Below, one piece after another: positions 1-8,793 of a stretch of 64,000 nucleotides of DNA. The position numbers and the translations under genes were made by a program. The stretch is from Nitrososphaerota archaeon (GTDB lineage Archaea > Thermoproteota > Nitrososphaeria > Nitrososphaerales > JACPRH01), in contig JAMCPI010000014.1 in NCBI GenBank assembly GCA_023379805.1, forward strand, positions 62,001 through 126,000. Reading direction: 5' to 3'. Within the stretch, counting starts at the first letter, position 1. Each line of letters starts with the position of its first letter. The notes under the pieces are model-generated. The model saw nothing but the letters and a program-made list of their open reading frames with translations, was not told the DNA's origin and made no database searches.

Positions 1-76
1 CATCAGGCGTATTCTTTTCCAGGTAATAGAAGGCGGGATCATTATGGATGAAGGAGATTCGCCCTATTCTAAGCAA
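1..76 (-). CDS. mqnA: MqnA-like chorismate dehydratase, N-terminal fragment cut by window edge
   Basis: Only the first 25 codons are inside the window. The frame starts with a TTG and reads as a protein beginning LRIGRISFIHNDPAFYYL, which resembles the start of MqnA/MqnD-type periplasmic-binding-fold enzymes. MqnA removes water from chorismate to give 3-enolpyruvylbenzoate, the entry step of the futalosine menaquinone pathway. The start lies 24 bases after the stop of the mqnE-like gene on the same strand, so the two are probably co-transcribed. A possible ribosome binding site (AGGCGT) lies about 12 bases upstream. The call rests on a short stretch plus strong context; MqnD is the main alternative. 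Confidence 0.6.
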   Translation of the reverse strand, partial: MLRIGRISFIHNDPAFYYLEKNTPD

Positions 77-100
77 TGTACGTCGGACGCCTCTGAGTGT

Positions 101-1264
101 TTACAAGTATCTAACAATATCGTAAAACGTGTTTCTTTCAGCTGGTGTCCGCCCTATCGCGGTAATTAATTTGGCTAGTTCCTCTCCTGTAGTGGCGCCG
201 TCTAGACCAGTTGCGTTGAACACCTTCTCACTGAAGGCGGTTCCAACAAGATCGTTACCGCCGTACATGAGTGCTGTTTGAGCCACATGTTTTCCAAGAG
301 AAACCCAGTAAACTGAAATGTTGTTAATGCTTGAAGCCAGAAGCAGTCTTGATACCGCGATAACCTTCAAATCATCCATAGGTGAGGTTGATCCTTTAAC
401 GTCTCCCGAATTCAGAAGCGCCGTTTTTTCAGGACTATACTTCAAAGGTATGAATGAGAGAAAACCAGGAACCCTATCCTGAAGATCTCTTAGCTTCAAA
501 ATGTGATCAACACGATGCTCAGGCTGTTCCACATGACCGTAGAGCATTGTAGAATTCCCGGGTATACCGAGCTTATGGGCTTCTTCTGCAACGCGAAGCC
601 AATCTTCGCTGGAACATTTGGGTTTACTGCTTATCTTTGCCCTCACTTTTTCATCGAAGATTTCTGCGCCACCACCAGTGGTAGCGTCGAGCCCGGCGGC
701 CTTCAGTCGGCTCAACACTTCATGCACACTGTTTCCGGTTATTTTCGCTATGAAGTGTATCTCAGCTAATGTGAGAGCTTTTACTGTTACACTTGAGCTT
801 GTCTTCTTAATCGCGCTGATCAATGACTCGTAATATTCAAGAGAAAGATCCGGGTTAAGCCCCCCAACTGTGTGAATCTCAGTTGCTCCGAGGTGAATAG
901 CCTCCTTAAGCTGGTCAAGTGCTTGATCAACTGTTAACGTGTACGCTCGTGGATCCTTGGTTCCACCCCGCCTGTACGGTACGTAGAATGCGCAGATCGG
1001 GCACTTTGCCACGCAGATGTTGGAGTAACTCAGATTGTAGCTTGCGGCAAAGGTTACTGTGTCACCGCTATTCTTCCGCCTGACGGTGTCGGCTACTGCA
1101 CCTATCGCATGAATATCGGCGTCTTCTTCACTCTTCATCAATAAGGTACCGTCAGATAAGGTGAGTCGTTCGCCTTGCAGTGCCTTTTCAAAAACATCCG
1201 CTATTGAGGAGTTATCTGTCAGGGCACTGGCCACCTTTCTCACTTGCTCGCTCACCCTTGCCAT
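101..1264 (-). CDS. mqnE: Aminodeoxyfutalosine synthase (radical SAM)
   Basis: A 387-residue radical SAM enzyme. The cluster-binding cysteines are C84, C88 and C91 (CxxxCxxC), followed by a segment reading EIHTVGGLNPDL and later GGGAEIF and TMLYGH, a pattern typical of MqnE rather than MqnC or CofH. MqnE joins 3-enolpyruvylbenzoate to the adenosyl moiety of S-adenosylmethionine to form aminodeoxyfutalosine. The length fits the family. The gene starts back to back with mqnC on the other strand, and the mqnA-like gene follows it. MqnE and MqnC are paralogues, so the assignment between them rests on motif style; it is supported by the neighbouring gene having the WNF..GNT motif of MqnC. Confidence 0.85.
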   Translation of the reverse strand: MARVSEQVRKVASALTDNSSIADVFEKALQGERLTLSDGTLLMKSEEDADIHAIGAVADTVRRKNSGDTVTFAASYNLSYSNICVAKCPICAFYVPYRRGGTKDPRAYTLTVDQALDQLKEAIHLGATEIHTVGGLNPDLSLEYYESLISAIKKTSSSVTVKALTLAEIHFIAKITGNSVHEVLSRLKAAGLDATTGGGAEIFDEKVRAKISSKPKCSSEDWLRVAEEAHKLGIPGNSTMLYGHVEQPEHRVDHILKLRDLQDRVPGFLSFIPLKYSPEKTALLNSGDVKGSTSPMDDLKVIAVSRLLLASSINNISVYWVSLGKHVAQTALMYGGNDLVGTAFSEKVFNATGLDGATTGEELAKLITAIGRTPAERNTFYDIVRYL

Positions 1265-1330
1265 CGACGACGAATCGAAGGGATAAATACGCTAGGTATA
1301 TACGATTTACTTGTAGCTGGTAGCATCGCG

Positions 1331-2491
1331 ATGCGATTGTCCAGCCGGGAGAAGGAGTCCAGAATCGCCACCCTCACGCGCGATAACGAGAAACCTGATG
1401 TAATAAACGCATTCGAGAAGATTGCAGCCGGCGAGAAGCTGCATCTCAGCGATGTTGAATCGTTGATGGGCACCAACAACCTGCATCTTCTAGGCTTGTT
1501 TGCGGACAAAATGCGGGAGAAAGTAGTCGGAAGAACGGTTACGTATATCCCCAATATTATTCTGAATTACACGAACCGCTGCATTGTCAAGTGTCGTTTC
1601 TGCGCTTTTTACAGGGAGTTGGGAAGCAGCGAAGGATACGCGTTAACGGTTGATCAAGCCGCTGATAGAGTAATCGAAGCTTGGACAAGGCTTAGGATTA
1701 GGCAGGCGCTTATTCAGGGTGGAGTCAACCCCGAGTATGGTGTCGAGTATTTTGAGGAGTTGTTCAGGGCGATAAAGACACGAACCAACGGGGAGGTGGC
1801 TATCAACGGGTTAAGCACCTCTGAAATAGAGTACATCGCTAAGAAGGAGAGGATGAGCGTGAAGGAGCTGCTTTCTAGGCTGCGGGAAGCAGGAATTGAC
1901 TCGCTACCGGGGGCAGGCGCCGAGATACTTGTCGATAGAGTTCGAAGGTCTGTTGGCAGAGGCCTCTCAACAGCAGAGGGCTGGTTAAGGACAATGGAAG
2001 AGGCTCATAAGCTCGGTATCCCCACGTCCGCAACAATGGTGTACGGTTTGGGTGAGACTGCTGAAGAGCGGGCTCAGCATCTTCTGTTGATAAGGGATCT
2101 TCAGGAGCGAACAGGCGGCTTCAAGTCTTTTACTGCATGGAACTTTGAGCAGGGAAACACGAGACTTGGCCGTGAGGGGGTGATTACAGCAGCCGGGCCA
2201 TCGGCTGCAGAGCATCTGAAGATCACGGCGCTAGCAAGAATAGTCTTTGGGGAAAGCCTTAGGAATATTCAGTCATCATGGCTCACTAACGGTGTTTCAC
2301 TAGCGCAGCTCTCGTTGTGCTTCGGAGCTAATGACTGGGGCGGAACACTATATGATGAGGAGGTTATTCCGGCAACAGGGAAGAATGTCGGAAACTTGGC
2401 TCCGCGGATCATTGTCGAATCTGTCAAGCAGATCCGTAGACCAGTTGCAGAACGCGACAACTCATACAATATTGTCAGATATGTTGGGTAA
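1331..2491 (+). CDS. mqnC: Cyclic dehypoxanthinyl futalosine synthase (radical SAM)
   Basis: A 386-residue radical SAM protein from the ATG at 1331. The frame is open from 1244, but an upstream start would overlap mqnE and add a non-conserved leader. Cluster cysteines are C84, C88 and C91 in the context CIVKCRFCAFYR, followed by QGGVNPEYG, GAGAEILVDRVRR and WNFEQGNT. The FYR after the last cysteine and the WNF..GNT segment match MqnC. The enzyme cyclises dehypoxanthine futalosine to the spiro intermediate that becomes 1,4-dihydroxy-6-naphthoate. It is followed 26 bases later by a UbiA-type prenyltransferase, which forms the next logical step. Confidence 0.85.
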   Translation: MRLSSREKESRIATLTRDNEKPDVINAFEKIAAGEKLHLSDVESLMGTNNLHLLGLFADKMREKVVGRTVTYIPNIILNYTNRCIVKCRFCAFYRELGSSEGYALTVDQAADRVIEAWTRLRIRQALIQGGVNPEYGVEYFEELFRAIKTRTNGEVAINGLSTSEIEYIAKKERMSVKELLSRLREAGIDSLPGAGAEILVDRVRRSVGRGLSTAEGWLRTMEEAHKLGIPTSATMVYGLGETAEERAQHLLLIRDLQERTGGFKSFTAWNFEQGNTRLGREGVITAAGPSAAEHLKITALARIVFGESLRNIQSSWLTNGVSLAQLSLCFGANDWGGTLYDEEVIPATGKNVGNLAPRIIVESVKQIRRPVAERDNSYNIVRYVG

Positions 2492-2517
2492 CGAAACTTG
2501 TTGGTGAGCAAGAGTAG

Positions 2518-3423
2518 ATGCTGAGTCTTCGAGTGTGGGCCAGAGCTGTTCGCTTGAAGTTTCTCACAGCCTCCATCGTTGCAGTGACAAACGGCATTGT
2601 AATCGCCTTCTCGCAACAGCATACCGTGGATATTTGGTTCGCTGCCTACACTTTTGTCGGTGTAATATCGCTTCACGCAAGTGTTGATTTGCTAAACGAT
2701 TTCTTTGATTACAAGAGCAAGATAGACTTGATGACGAGTAGAACGCCTTTCAGCGGTGGAACAGGGGTTCTACCTGAGGGTCTGTTACAGCCCAAGAGCG
2801 TCTACCGGGCAGGAGTCACGTTTCTAATAATCGGTGTGCTCATGGGCCTTTATCTTATGCTTGTACGAAGCTGGCTTATAGGCCCCCTTGTTATGTTTGC
2901 AGGTCTCTCCACGTACTTCTATTCAACAAAGATTACTAAGGCTGGTTTAGGTGAAGTGTTCTTGATCGTTAAAGGCACCGCAATAGTTCTTGGAAGCTAC
3001 TACGTCCAGACTACTAGTATGGCGATATCGCCGCTGTACGTCGGTGTCGTGCTTGGTATTCTTTCCGCCTCGGTGCTTTACGTGAATGCGTTTCCAGATC
3101 TTGAAGCGGATAGGAGTGGTGGGCGGAAGAGCTTGACGGTTAGATTAGGGGCTGAAAAGGCGTCCAGATTTTACCCCTGTTTCCCAATCGCTGTGTTCAC
3201 ATTGATTCCTGTAGGGGTCCTGTTGGGGCTACTGCCGATCCTAGCACTTGCCAGCGTAGTCGCTTTGCCGTCATTCGGCCAAGTTTCGCTGTTACTGAAA
3301 AAAACAGATTTCAAAAAAATATCCGAAATCACACCGACCTTAGCTAAGAACGCATTGGCCGCTAGGACAGTTGGGGTTGTGCTTGCCCTATCCTTCATTA
3401 TTCGTGGCCTCGGCCTAGCTTGA
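2518..3423 (+). CDS. mqnP: UbiA-family prenyltransferase, probably for the menaquinone head group
   Basis: A 301-residue integral membrane protein with about eight to nine hydrophobic segments. Two aspartate-rich motifs of UbiA enzymes are visible: NDFFDYKSKID near residue 60 and DLEADRSGGRKSL near residue 195. The sequence between them (FSGGTGVLPEGLL) is MenA-like. It likely transfers a polyprenyl chain to 1,4-dihydroxy-6-naphthoate (MqnP role) or to dihydroxynaphthoate (MenA role). It directly follows mqnC on the same strand and is near UbiD- and UbiE-type genes, so menaquinone is the expected product. The exact substrate is inferred from context. Confidence 0.8.
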   Translation: MLSLRVWARAVRLKFLTASIVAVTNGIVIAFSQQHTVDIWFAAYTFVGVISLHASVDLLNDFFDYKSKIDLMTSRTPFSGGTGVLPEGLLQPKSVYRAGVTFLIIGVLMGLYLMLVRSWLIGPLVMFAGLSTYFYSTKITKAGLGEVFLIVKGTAIVLGSYYVQTTSMAISPLYVGVVLGILSASVLYVNAFPDLEADRSGGRKSLTVRLGAEKASRFYPCFPIAVFTLIPVGVLLGLLPILALASVVALPSFGQVSLLLKKTDFKKISEITPTLAKNALAARTVGVVLALSFIIRGLGLA

Positions 3424-3577
3424 GCTATCCTGATTGGTGAATCTCCGAAATAAACAATATAATCATCATATTTTTGATGTAAAGTTGATGCTCCAGTCTG
3501 GAGCTCCGTCAAAATTTGCGTATCTGACATAAAAATTTGATAAGCCATATTACTATGCGATGTTATAATGCATCTAG

Positions 3578-3766
3578 TTGAGGCTTAAAGATGTAAGCGA
3601 CGTCGAGATATTCCTGATCCTAGCGTTAGCATCAATTGTGGTTTTGATTCTGCACTTGGTTCTAACGAGGTTTACTGACGCCGACATATTGGTTGACGCG
3701 CTTATATCGTTCGTAGTGGCCTTCATAATTGCAGCTCTATTTGTAGCATTTAAACGGGACGTCTGA
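3578..3766 (+). CDS. Small two-helix membrane protein of unknown function
   Basis: A 62-residue protein from a TTG start. It has two clear hydrophobic stretches, about residues 11-30 (FLILALASIVVLILHLVLT) and 38-57, joined by a short acidic loop, and ends in basic residues. No family is recognised. It lies between the menaquinone prenyltransferase and the convergent ubiD-like gene. A TATA-like stretch (TTATAA, 3563-3568) lies only about 10 bases before the start, so it would be too close to serve as its TATA box. An accessory membrane role is possible but unsupported. Confidence 0.55.
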   Translation: MRLKDVSDVEIFLILALASIVVLILHLVLTRFTDADILVDALISFVVAFIIAALFVAFKRDV

Positions 3767-3869
3767 TACTAGGCTAGAATAAGGTGCATCATCATTATCA
3801 GTAGAAGAATAGGGAGTCACTTTGACAGTTACGCCTGAATACCTCAACTTAGCCTAACCATCTGATCAG

Positions 3870-5330
3870 TTAATCAAGCCCGTAACTCTTCCATTTTCTA
3901 GTTACGAGGTCAGAGGTTTCGCGGTCGACCGATACTTCTTCCTCCCAGTCGCGGTCGAAGCCTTCTTCTCTCGACTTTACTGTGGCGTCAACGCCCAGTT
4001 TCGAACCGAAGTTGAGTTTGGGTGAAGCAGGGTCCAATGTGTCTGTGGGCATGTTCTCTAGTATCATTATGTCCCGTGCAGGATCTACTCTTGTTGTGAC
4101 CGCCCATGTGACTTCGTTCATATCATGTACGTTAATGGTTTCGTCGACGACTACAAGCATCTTGGTAAGCATGAATTGCCCTAATCCCCACAGCCCAAGC
4201 ATGACTTTTCTGGCTTGACCTGGGTATCTCTTCTTGATTGATACAATAGCGAGTCCTTGGAACCAGCCTGCAGGCGGGAAGTTGACATCTATGACTTCTG
4301 GTTGGAACACCTTTATGAGCGGTAAGAATGATCTCTCGATTACTTTACCGATGTAAGCATCCTCAAGAACGGGTTTCCCGACCACGGTTGTGAGATAAAT
4401 CGGCTTCTCTCGCCTCATGACTCCTGTGAGATGGAAAGTGGGGTAGGGTTCAGGTGTCGTGTAGTACCCGATGTGGTCGCCGAAAGGCCCTTCAACACGC
4501 ATGTCCTTCGGGTCAACGTATCCCTCAAGCACGATTTCGGCTCTTGCCGGCACTTCAAGATCCACCGTCTGACACTTGACCATTTCAACACCCTTCCTTC
4601 GAAGAATCCCTGAGAAAAGCATCTTATCCAGTCCCTCCGGAACAGGAGCGGCTCCTGAGTATGCGGTAGCTGGGTCTGCGCCGATTATCACAGCAACCTG
4701 AATGCGCTCGCCTTTCTCAGCCATCATTTTGAAGTGTTGTGCTCCTCGCTTATGTGTCTGCCAGTGCATAGCCGCGGTCTTGTCGTCGAATAGCTGCATC
4801 CTGTAGATGCCGAGATTCCTAATTCCTGTCTCGGGATTCTTGGTGAGTATCTCGCCGAACGTGATGAATCGCCCAGCATCTTTGGGCCATGTCTTTAATG
4901 CAGGAAGAAAAGACATTGATGGATTATTGGTCTCTATTACCTCCATCACAGGCCCCTTTTTCACGATCTTGGGCGCAAAACCTGAGAGCTCAGCAATTTT
5001 TGGGAGAAATTTTACCTTGTCAACTAATCCGGTCGGAACTTCTGCCTTCAGGAGATCAAGCAGATCGCTACTGAGATTCTCGAAACCTTTGCCCTTTTTA
5101 TCGACTCCAAGTGCGATTCTCATTCGTTTGTCAGAGCCGAATAGGTTGCCCGCCACCGGAATATCGTAACCTTGCACATTCTTGAAGAGAATAGCGGGGC
5201 CATTACTATACATCGAACGCCTCAAGATCTCAGCAATCTCTAGATCCACGCTGACAGAACTGTTCACGATTTTCAGATCTTCTGCTTTTTCCAAAGCATC
5301 GATAAACTCGCGCAGGTCATCTAAGGGCAA
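3870..5330 (-). CDS. mqnL: UbiD-family prenylated-FMN decarboxylase
   Basis: A 486-residue UbiD-type decarboxylase from a TTG start. Typical segments are the N-terminal DLREFIDALE, the central IGADPATAYSGAAPVPEGLDK, EIVLEGYVDP, EGPFGDHIGYYT and the C-terminal LGLWGLGQFMLTKMLVVVDE. The glutamates in the EGYV and EGPFGDH regions belong to the family's active-site region. UbiD enzymes use prenylated FMN made by a UbiX partner, which is not in this window. In futalosine-type menaquinone synthesis a UbiD homologue (MqnL) removes the carboxylate after prenylation. Neighbours on both sides fit that pathway, so MqnL is favoured over other aromatic-acid decarboxylases. Confidence 0.8.
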   Translation of the reverse strand: MPLDDLREFIDALEKAEDLKIVNSSVSVDLEIAEILRRSMYSNGPAILFKNVQGYDIPVAGNLFGSDKRMRIALGVDKKGKGFENLSSDLLDLLKAEVPTGLVDKVKFLPKIAELSGFAPKIVKKGPVMEVIETNNPSMSFLPALKTWPKDAGRFITFGEILTKNPETGIRNLGIYRMQLFDDKTAAMHWQTHKRGAQHFKMMAEKGERIQVAVIIGADPATAYSGAAPVPEGLDKMLFSGILRRKGVEMVKCQTVDLEVPARAEIVLEGYVDPKDMRVEGPFGDHIGYYTTPEPYPTFHLTGVMRREKPIYLTTVVGKPVLEDAYIGKVIERSFLPLIKVFQPEVIDVNFPPAGWFQGLAIVSIKKRYPGQARKVMLGLWGLGQFMLTKMLVVVDETINVHDMNEVTWAVTTRVDPARDIMILENMPTDTLDPASPKLNFGSKLGVDATVKSREEGFDRDWEEEVSVDRETSDLVTRKWKSYGLD

Positions 5331-5477
5331 AGAACTCGTCTTGCAGCGCAGCCGCTGGTGAAGGTAAAAAACGTTTGCTAGTTAGTTCCCTTGTCTCTGC
5401 GGTGGTTGACTCTTTAATGGAAAGGAGGCTTACATCGGAATAAGATCGGTCGACGGATAGGCCACGTCTAACCTTTC

Positions 5478-6209
5478 CTACTTGCTTTTTGGTTGTCTCG
5501 CTATGGCGATTAATACTCCGCCAATCATTCTTGTCTCGATTGTCACGTTCTCGAATTGCGATTCTAATAGGCTTCGAATTCGGCTGATGGTCGGGTATTT
5601 CCGGTATGTCGGGTAGATGCGAGAGAAGGCGAGTCCTTTCCGGCCCAGAATCAGGAATGTCAGAACACCTGCGACGAACCGGAAGTATAGACCTATGAGC
5701 CCTCTACGCAGCTGCTCATCCGGCTTCCCAAGATCCACTATTAGTAGCCGCCCATCTTCTTGTTTCAATACTCGCGCCATCTCCTCGACAGCCTTCTGGT
5801 AACTCTGCGCATCGCGGAAGGAGAAGCCGCACATCACCACATCAAAGACATCATCTCGGAAGGGTAGATACTCAAAGATGCCCGAGGCCATCTGCGCAAA
5901 ATCGGCTGAAACCTTGACCCTAGCGACGCTCAGCATCGGCCCGAGAGGATCCGCCAGCACCAGCCCACCGATATCCTCACCAGTATCAAGGAGAATCTGA
6001 CTCATAGTTCCCGGCCCGCAGCCTAAATCCAGCACTTGATCTCCTCGTTTCACAGCCTGCGTGATTCCTTCACGCCGGTAACGTCTGTCGCGGCCAAACG
6101 ACATTATCTGGTTGCCTCGATCGTAGACGGGGATAGTTTTTATCAGGGCTTCCTCTGTCTCCTGCCAGACTTCTCCGAGCCCTTCATCCGGCTTCATAAC
6201 ATGCGCCAC
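5478..6209 (-). CDS. menG: UbiE/MenG-type methyltransferase (demethylmenaquinone methylation)
   Basis: A 243-residue class I SAM-dependent methyltransferase. The SAM-binding motif VLDLGCGPGTMSQIL is near residue 60, followed by LADPLGPMLSVAR and a post-II motif DVVMCGFSFRDAQSY, which closely resembles the UbiE/MenG signature around FGLRN. It probably methylates demethylmenaquinone in the last step of the pathway. It lies upstream of the ubiD-like gene on the same strand with a gap of about 150 bases. The start could be the ATG at 6209 or the one at 6197. Confidence 0.8.
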   Translation of the reverse strand: MAHVMKPDEGLGEVWQETEEALIKTIPVYDRGNQIMSFGRDRRYRREGITQAVKRGDQVLDLGCGPGTMSQILLDTGEDIGGLVLADPLGPMLSVARVKVSADFAQMASGIFEYLPFRDDVFDVVMCGFSFRDAQSYQKAVEEMARVLKQEDGRLLIVDLGKPDEQLRRGLIGLYFRFVAGVLTFLILGRKGLAFSRIYPTYRKYPTISRIRSLLESQFENVTIETRMIGGVLIAIARQPKSK

Positions 6210-6452
6210 TGGTCGGTATTCCTAACATGTAGAGATATAAACAGTCTCGATCTAAGAGGTTATTTCAGTCTAGTAGGTTTCGAAACCACTTAACGGGACA
6301 ATTTCTTCAGGGGAGAGCATTGGACGGGTCGGGAAATGCGCGTCGACTGGCATCCCTCGGCTCGTTCAATGCCCTACCCTGCGCTACTAGCCCAGCCGAT
6401 TTGCACCAAACTCAGGTTACACAACCAAAGAGTCTAACAAGATAGTTATAGG

Positions 6453-7295
6453 CTAATTCTGTAAATGGTCTCGGGCACTTTCACATTCGAGACAATTCCC
6501 GTTGCTTAATGTGCCCTTGCAGATCTCTTGTGTCTTCACCACTTCTTCTTTTAGTAGAGTCCAAAGATCCTGTCTTGTCTTAACAAACTCGGGAGCCGCT
6601 TTTATGTCCTCATCGAATCTTGCTGATCTCGACAACGGTATTTCCACCACTTTTTTGATCGTTCCTGGTCTTGAAGTCATAATTGCGACGCGATCGGCGA
6701 GGAGAAGCGCTTCGTCAATGCTGTGAGTGATGAACAGTATTGTCTTGCGGGTCTTCTCCCAGATCCGCAAAAGCTCTATCTGCAGAACCTCTCTGGTCTG
6801 GGCGTCCAGTGCACCGAAAGGCTCATCCATAAGCAGAATATCCGGATTGTAAGCAAGCGCTCTTGCAATCGCTACCCGCTGCTTCATTCCGCCACTTAAC
6901 TGGTACGGATAATGATCTTCAAAACCTGAAAGCCCAACCAATGAGAGATATTTCTTGGCAATTTCTATACGCCCATTTTTCGCAGCATGTTGGCTCTCAA
7001 GCCCAAACTCCACATTTCCAAGAGCGGTTCGCCAAGGGAAGAGCGCATACTGCTGGAAGACAATCCCGCGGTCCAGACCAGGACCTTTAAGGGGCTTGCC
7101 GTCAATGAGTATGCTACCTTCAGTTGGTTTTGACAACCCGCCCACTATATCCAGAAAGGTGGATTTTCCACAGCCGCTTGGGCCTAATATTGCCAAGAAC
7201 TCCCCGTTTTCAACACACAGGTTAACTCCACCTAAGGCAAGCAGTTCATTCACTGTGTCACCGTTGTTTCTTGTGACCTTATTGCCGTTTATCAC
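6453..7295 (-). CDS. ABC transporter ATPase of the SsuB/TauB/NrtD type
   Basis: A 280-residue ABC ATPase. Walker A is GPSGCGKST at 38-46, the signature LSGGMKQR is near 133-140, and Walker B with D-loop reads [11 protein letters not shown]. The sequence [16 protein letters not shown] is typical of nitrate/sulfonate/taurine importers. The C-terminal tail is unusual: cysteines at 259, 268 and 271 form CX8CX2C, which is not a standard part of the family and could bind a metal or sense redox state. It is the last gene of the run starting with the binding protein at 9920, and would power the permease encoded at 10123-10878. The transported compound cannot be read from the sequence. Confidence 0.9.
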   Translation of the reverse strand: MINGNKVTRNNGDTVNELLALGGVNLCVENGEFLAILGPSGCGKSTFLDIVGGLSKPTEGSILIDGKPLKGPGLDRGIVFQQYALFPWRTALGNVEFGLESQHAAKNGRIEIAKKYLSLVGLSGFEDHYPYQLSGGMKQRVAIARALAYNPDILLMDEPFGALDAQTREVLQIELLRIWEKTRKTILFITHSIDEALLLADRVAIMTSRPGTIKKVVEIPLSRSARFDEDIKAAPEFVKTRQDLWTLLKEEVVKTQEICKGTLSNGNCLECESARDHLQN

Positions 7296-7365
7296 AAATT
7301 TTTTTTGACGTTTTCCGCCTTTAATTTCATCAAAGTTTCCTCGTTATAATTTGCTAACAGATCCC

Positions 7366-8793
7366 CTACTGCAACATCTCGATGAAGGTTTCAACCCTGT
7401 TTTGAGACTGTTCCTGGGCTTCTACCTTGTCAAGTTCAGCTACTTCGATGTTGATTGCCGGGATGCCTGTCTCTTGTTTAACAATATCAGCAACCATCCT
7501 TGACACTGCAGATTGGAAGTTGCATCCCCAGTTATGGATAGAGATTAGCCCATCAGCCCTTGACTTTCTTACCTGCTCTGCCACCCATTGTGCGCGGGCT
7601 TCGGTTGGCCGCTCATACGGCAGAGAGAGAGTGGCCGTGGATAGATTGACATAGGGATCCCCGTCTTCCTTTACGTTGACGAAGAATCCACTCGACCAAT
7701 CGTCAGAGCCAACTACAACCCCACCAGATCTCTCCACGACAGCGGGATTCGGACCCACACACGATCCGCAAACATACAATCTAACGGGATCGTCAATCAG
7801 CCCCGCACCTTTTATCGAGTTCTTGACCCTTTTCTGAATCTCTCGCCGAGTTTCTTCCAAAAGATCAATCGCTGAACACAAATCGACTCCGCAAGGGTCG
7901 CTTCCAAACGTCCTAATTCCACCGAAATCTACGCTATTGGTAGGCGGCACATCTGCTGACCACCACAATTCATGAATGTCTCGCGCCAATTTGCGCATTT
8001 TGTTGTGAAGCTTAATTTCCCCCATGAGGTCATCTTCCGTTACCTTAACACCGGTTAGTTGGGATATACTTGATGTGAGGCGTCTAAGAGCTGATGCAAG
8101 ATATTCAACTGCCCATTCTTTGTTGGCTTGGTCATTGACCGGAAAGTCTATCAGATGCAGAGGAATATCTTGCCTACTTCCTCGATATGACTCCACCAGA
8201 TAGGCCATATCAGAGCAGCGCAGGCAAAGTAACGGCGCAACCATGTCCACGTCCAGGATCCTTTCTTTAATCGCTGTATGAGCAGCTATTTGGTTGCATG
8301 CCTCTATTGTTATTGGGCCTCGTCCTTTATCCATGATGGCTGTGTGTCTGAAATCCGCTTGGTGAAGATCTAACCCTTCTTCCATATCTCGCGCCCATTG
8401 GGAGAGGACTCCAGGTCGAAGAGGAACGGCACCAGCAGCGTAGTAGATATCCCTTGGCTGACTTCCTCCCTCACTCAAGACTAAAGGTATACCTTTCTTT
8501 CGCGCTGCCAGCAAACGGTCACGCCAAGTGAGACCGATATAGGCATACTTGATACCGCTTAAGAAATCGACATCACAAGATATCCGGCCTGCGTGAAACA
8601 TCCTAGTGTCAAATGCGTAGGGGAATCGTCTAGGACCTTCTTCTGTCATAAACTGCCATATCTGTGACGGAGTGATTCTCCGACCATCGATGAGCACAAT
8701 ATCCCCTGTACCCTCTAGGAGAGACTTTACCCGCTCTGGATAGGTGAATAACTTTGCTTCATTGATTTGATCTGACATTTTGGTGCGCCTCAC
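7366..8793 (-). CDS. 2-hydroxyacyl-CoA dehydratase/benzoyl-CoA reductase-like subunit (HgdB/BcrB family)
   Basis: A 475-residue protein of the COG1775 type. It shows family segments GIPLVLSEGGSQPRDIYYAAG, APLLCLRCSDMAYL, GSCVGPNP, VVGSDDWSSGFFV and HNWGCNF. The conserved cysteines are candidate [4Fe-4S] or double-cubane ligands. Such proteins accept an energised electron from an ATP-hydrolysing activator (12076-12999) and carry out difficult reductions or dehydrations. The GTG start overlaps the stop of the transporter binding-protein gene (GTGA), so enzyme and transport gene are translationally coupled, which ties the enzyme to the imported compound. No CoA ligase or fermentation gene is nearby, so a classic 2-hydroxyglutaryl-CoA role is unlikely. 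Confidence 0.85.
   Translation of the reverse strand: MRRTKMSDQINEAKLFTYPERVKSLLEGTGDIVLIDGRRITPSQIWQFMTEEGPRRFPYAFDTRMFHAGRISCDVDFLSGIKYAYIGLTWRDRLLAARKKGIPLVLSEGGSQPRDIYYAAGAVPLRPGVLSQWARDMEEGLDLHQADFRHTAIMDKGRGPITIEACNQIAAHTAIKERILDVDMVAPLLCLRCSDMAYLVESYRGSRQDIPLHLIDFPVNDQANKEWAVEYLASALRRLTSSISQLTGVKVTEDDLMGEIKLHNKMRKLARDIHELWWSADVPPTNSVDFGGIRTFGSDPCGVDLCSAIDLLEETRREIQKRVKNSIKGAGLIDDPVRLYVCGSCVGPNPAVVERSGGVVVGSDDWSSGFFVNVKEDGDPYVNLSTATLSLPYERPTEARAQWVAEQVRKSRADGLISIHNWGCNFQSAVSRMVADIVKQETGIPAINIEVAELDKVEAQEQSQNRVETFIEMLQ

Noticed and set aside
1244-1330. Upstream extension of the mqnC frame
   Set aside because: It overlaps the start of mqnE, and the conserved part of the protein begins after the ATG at 1331.
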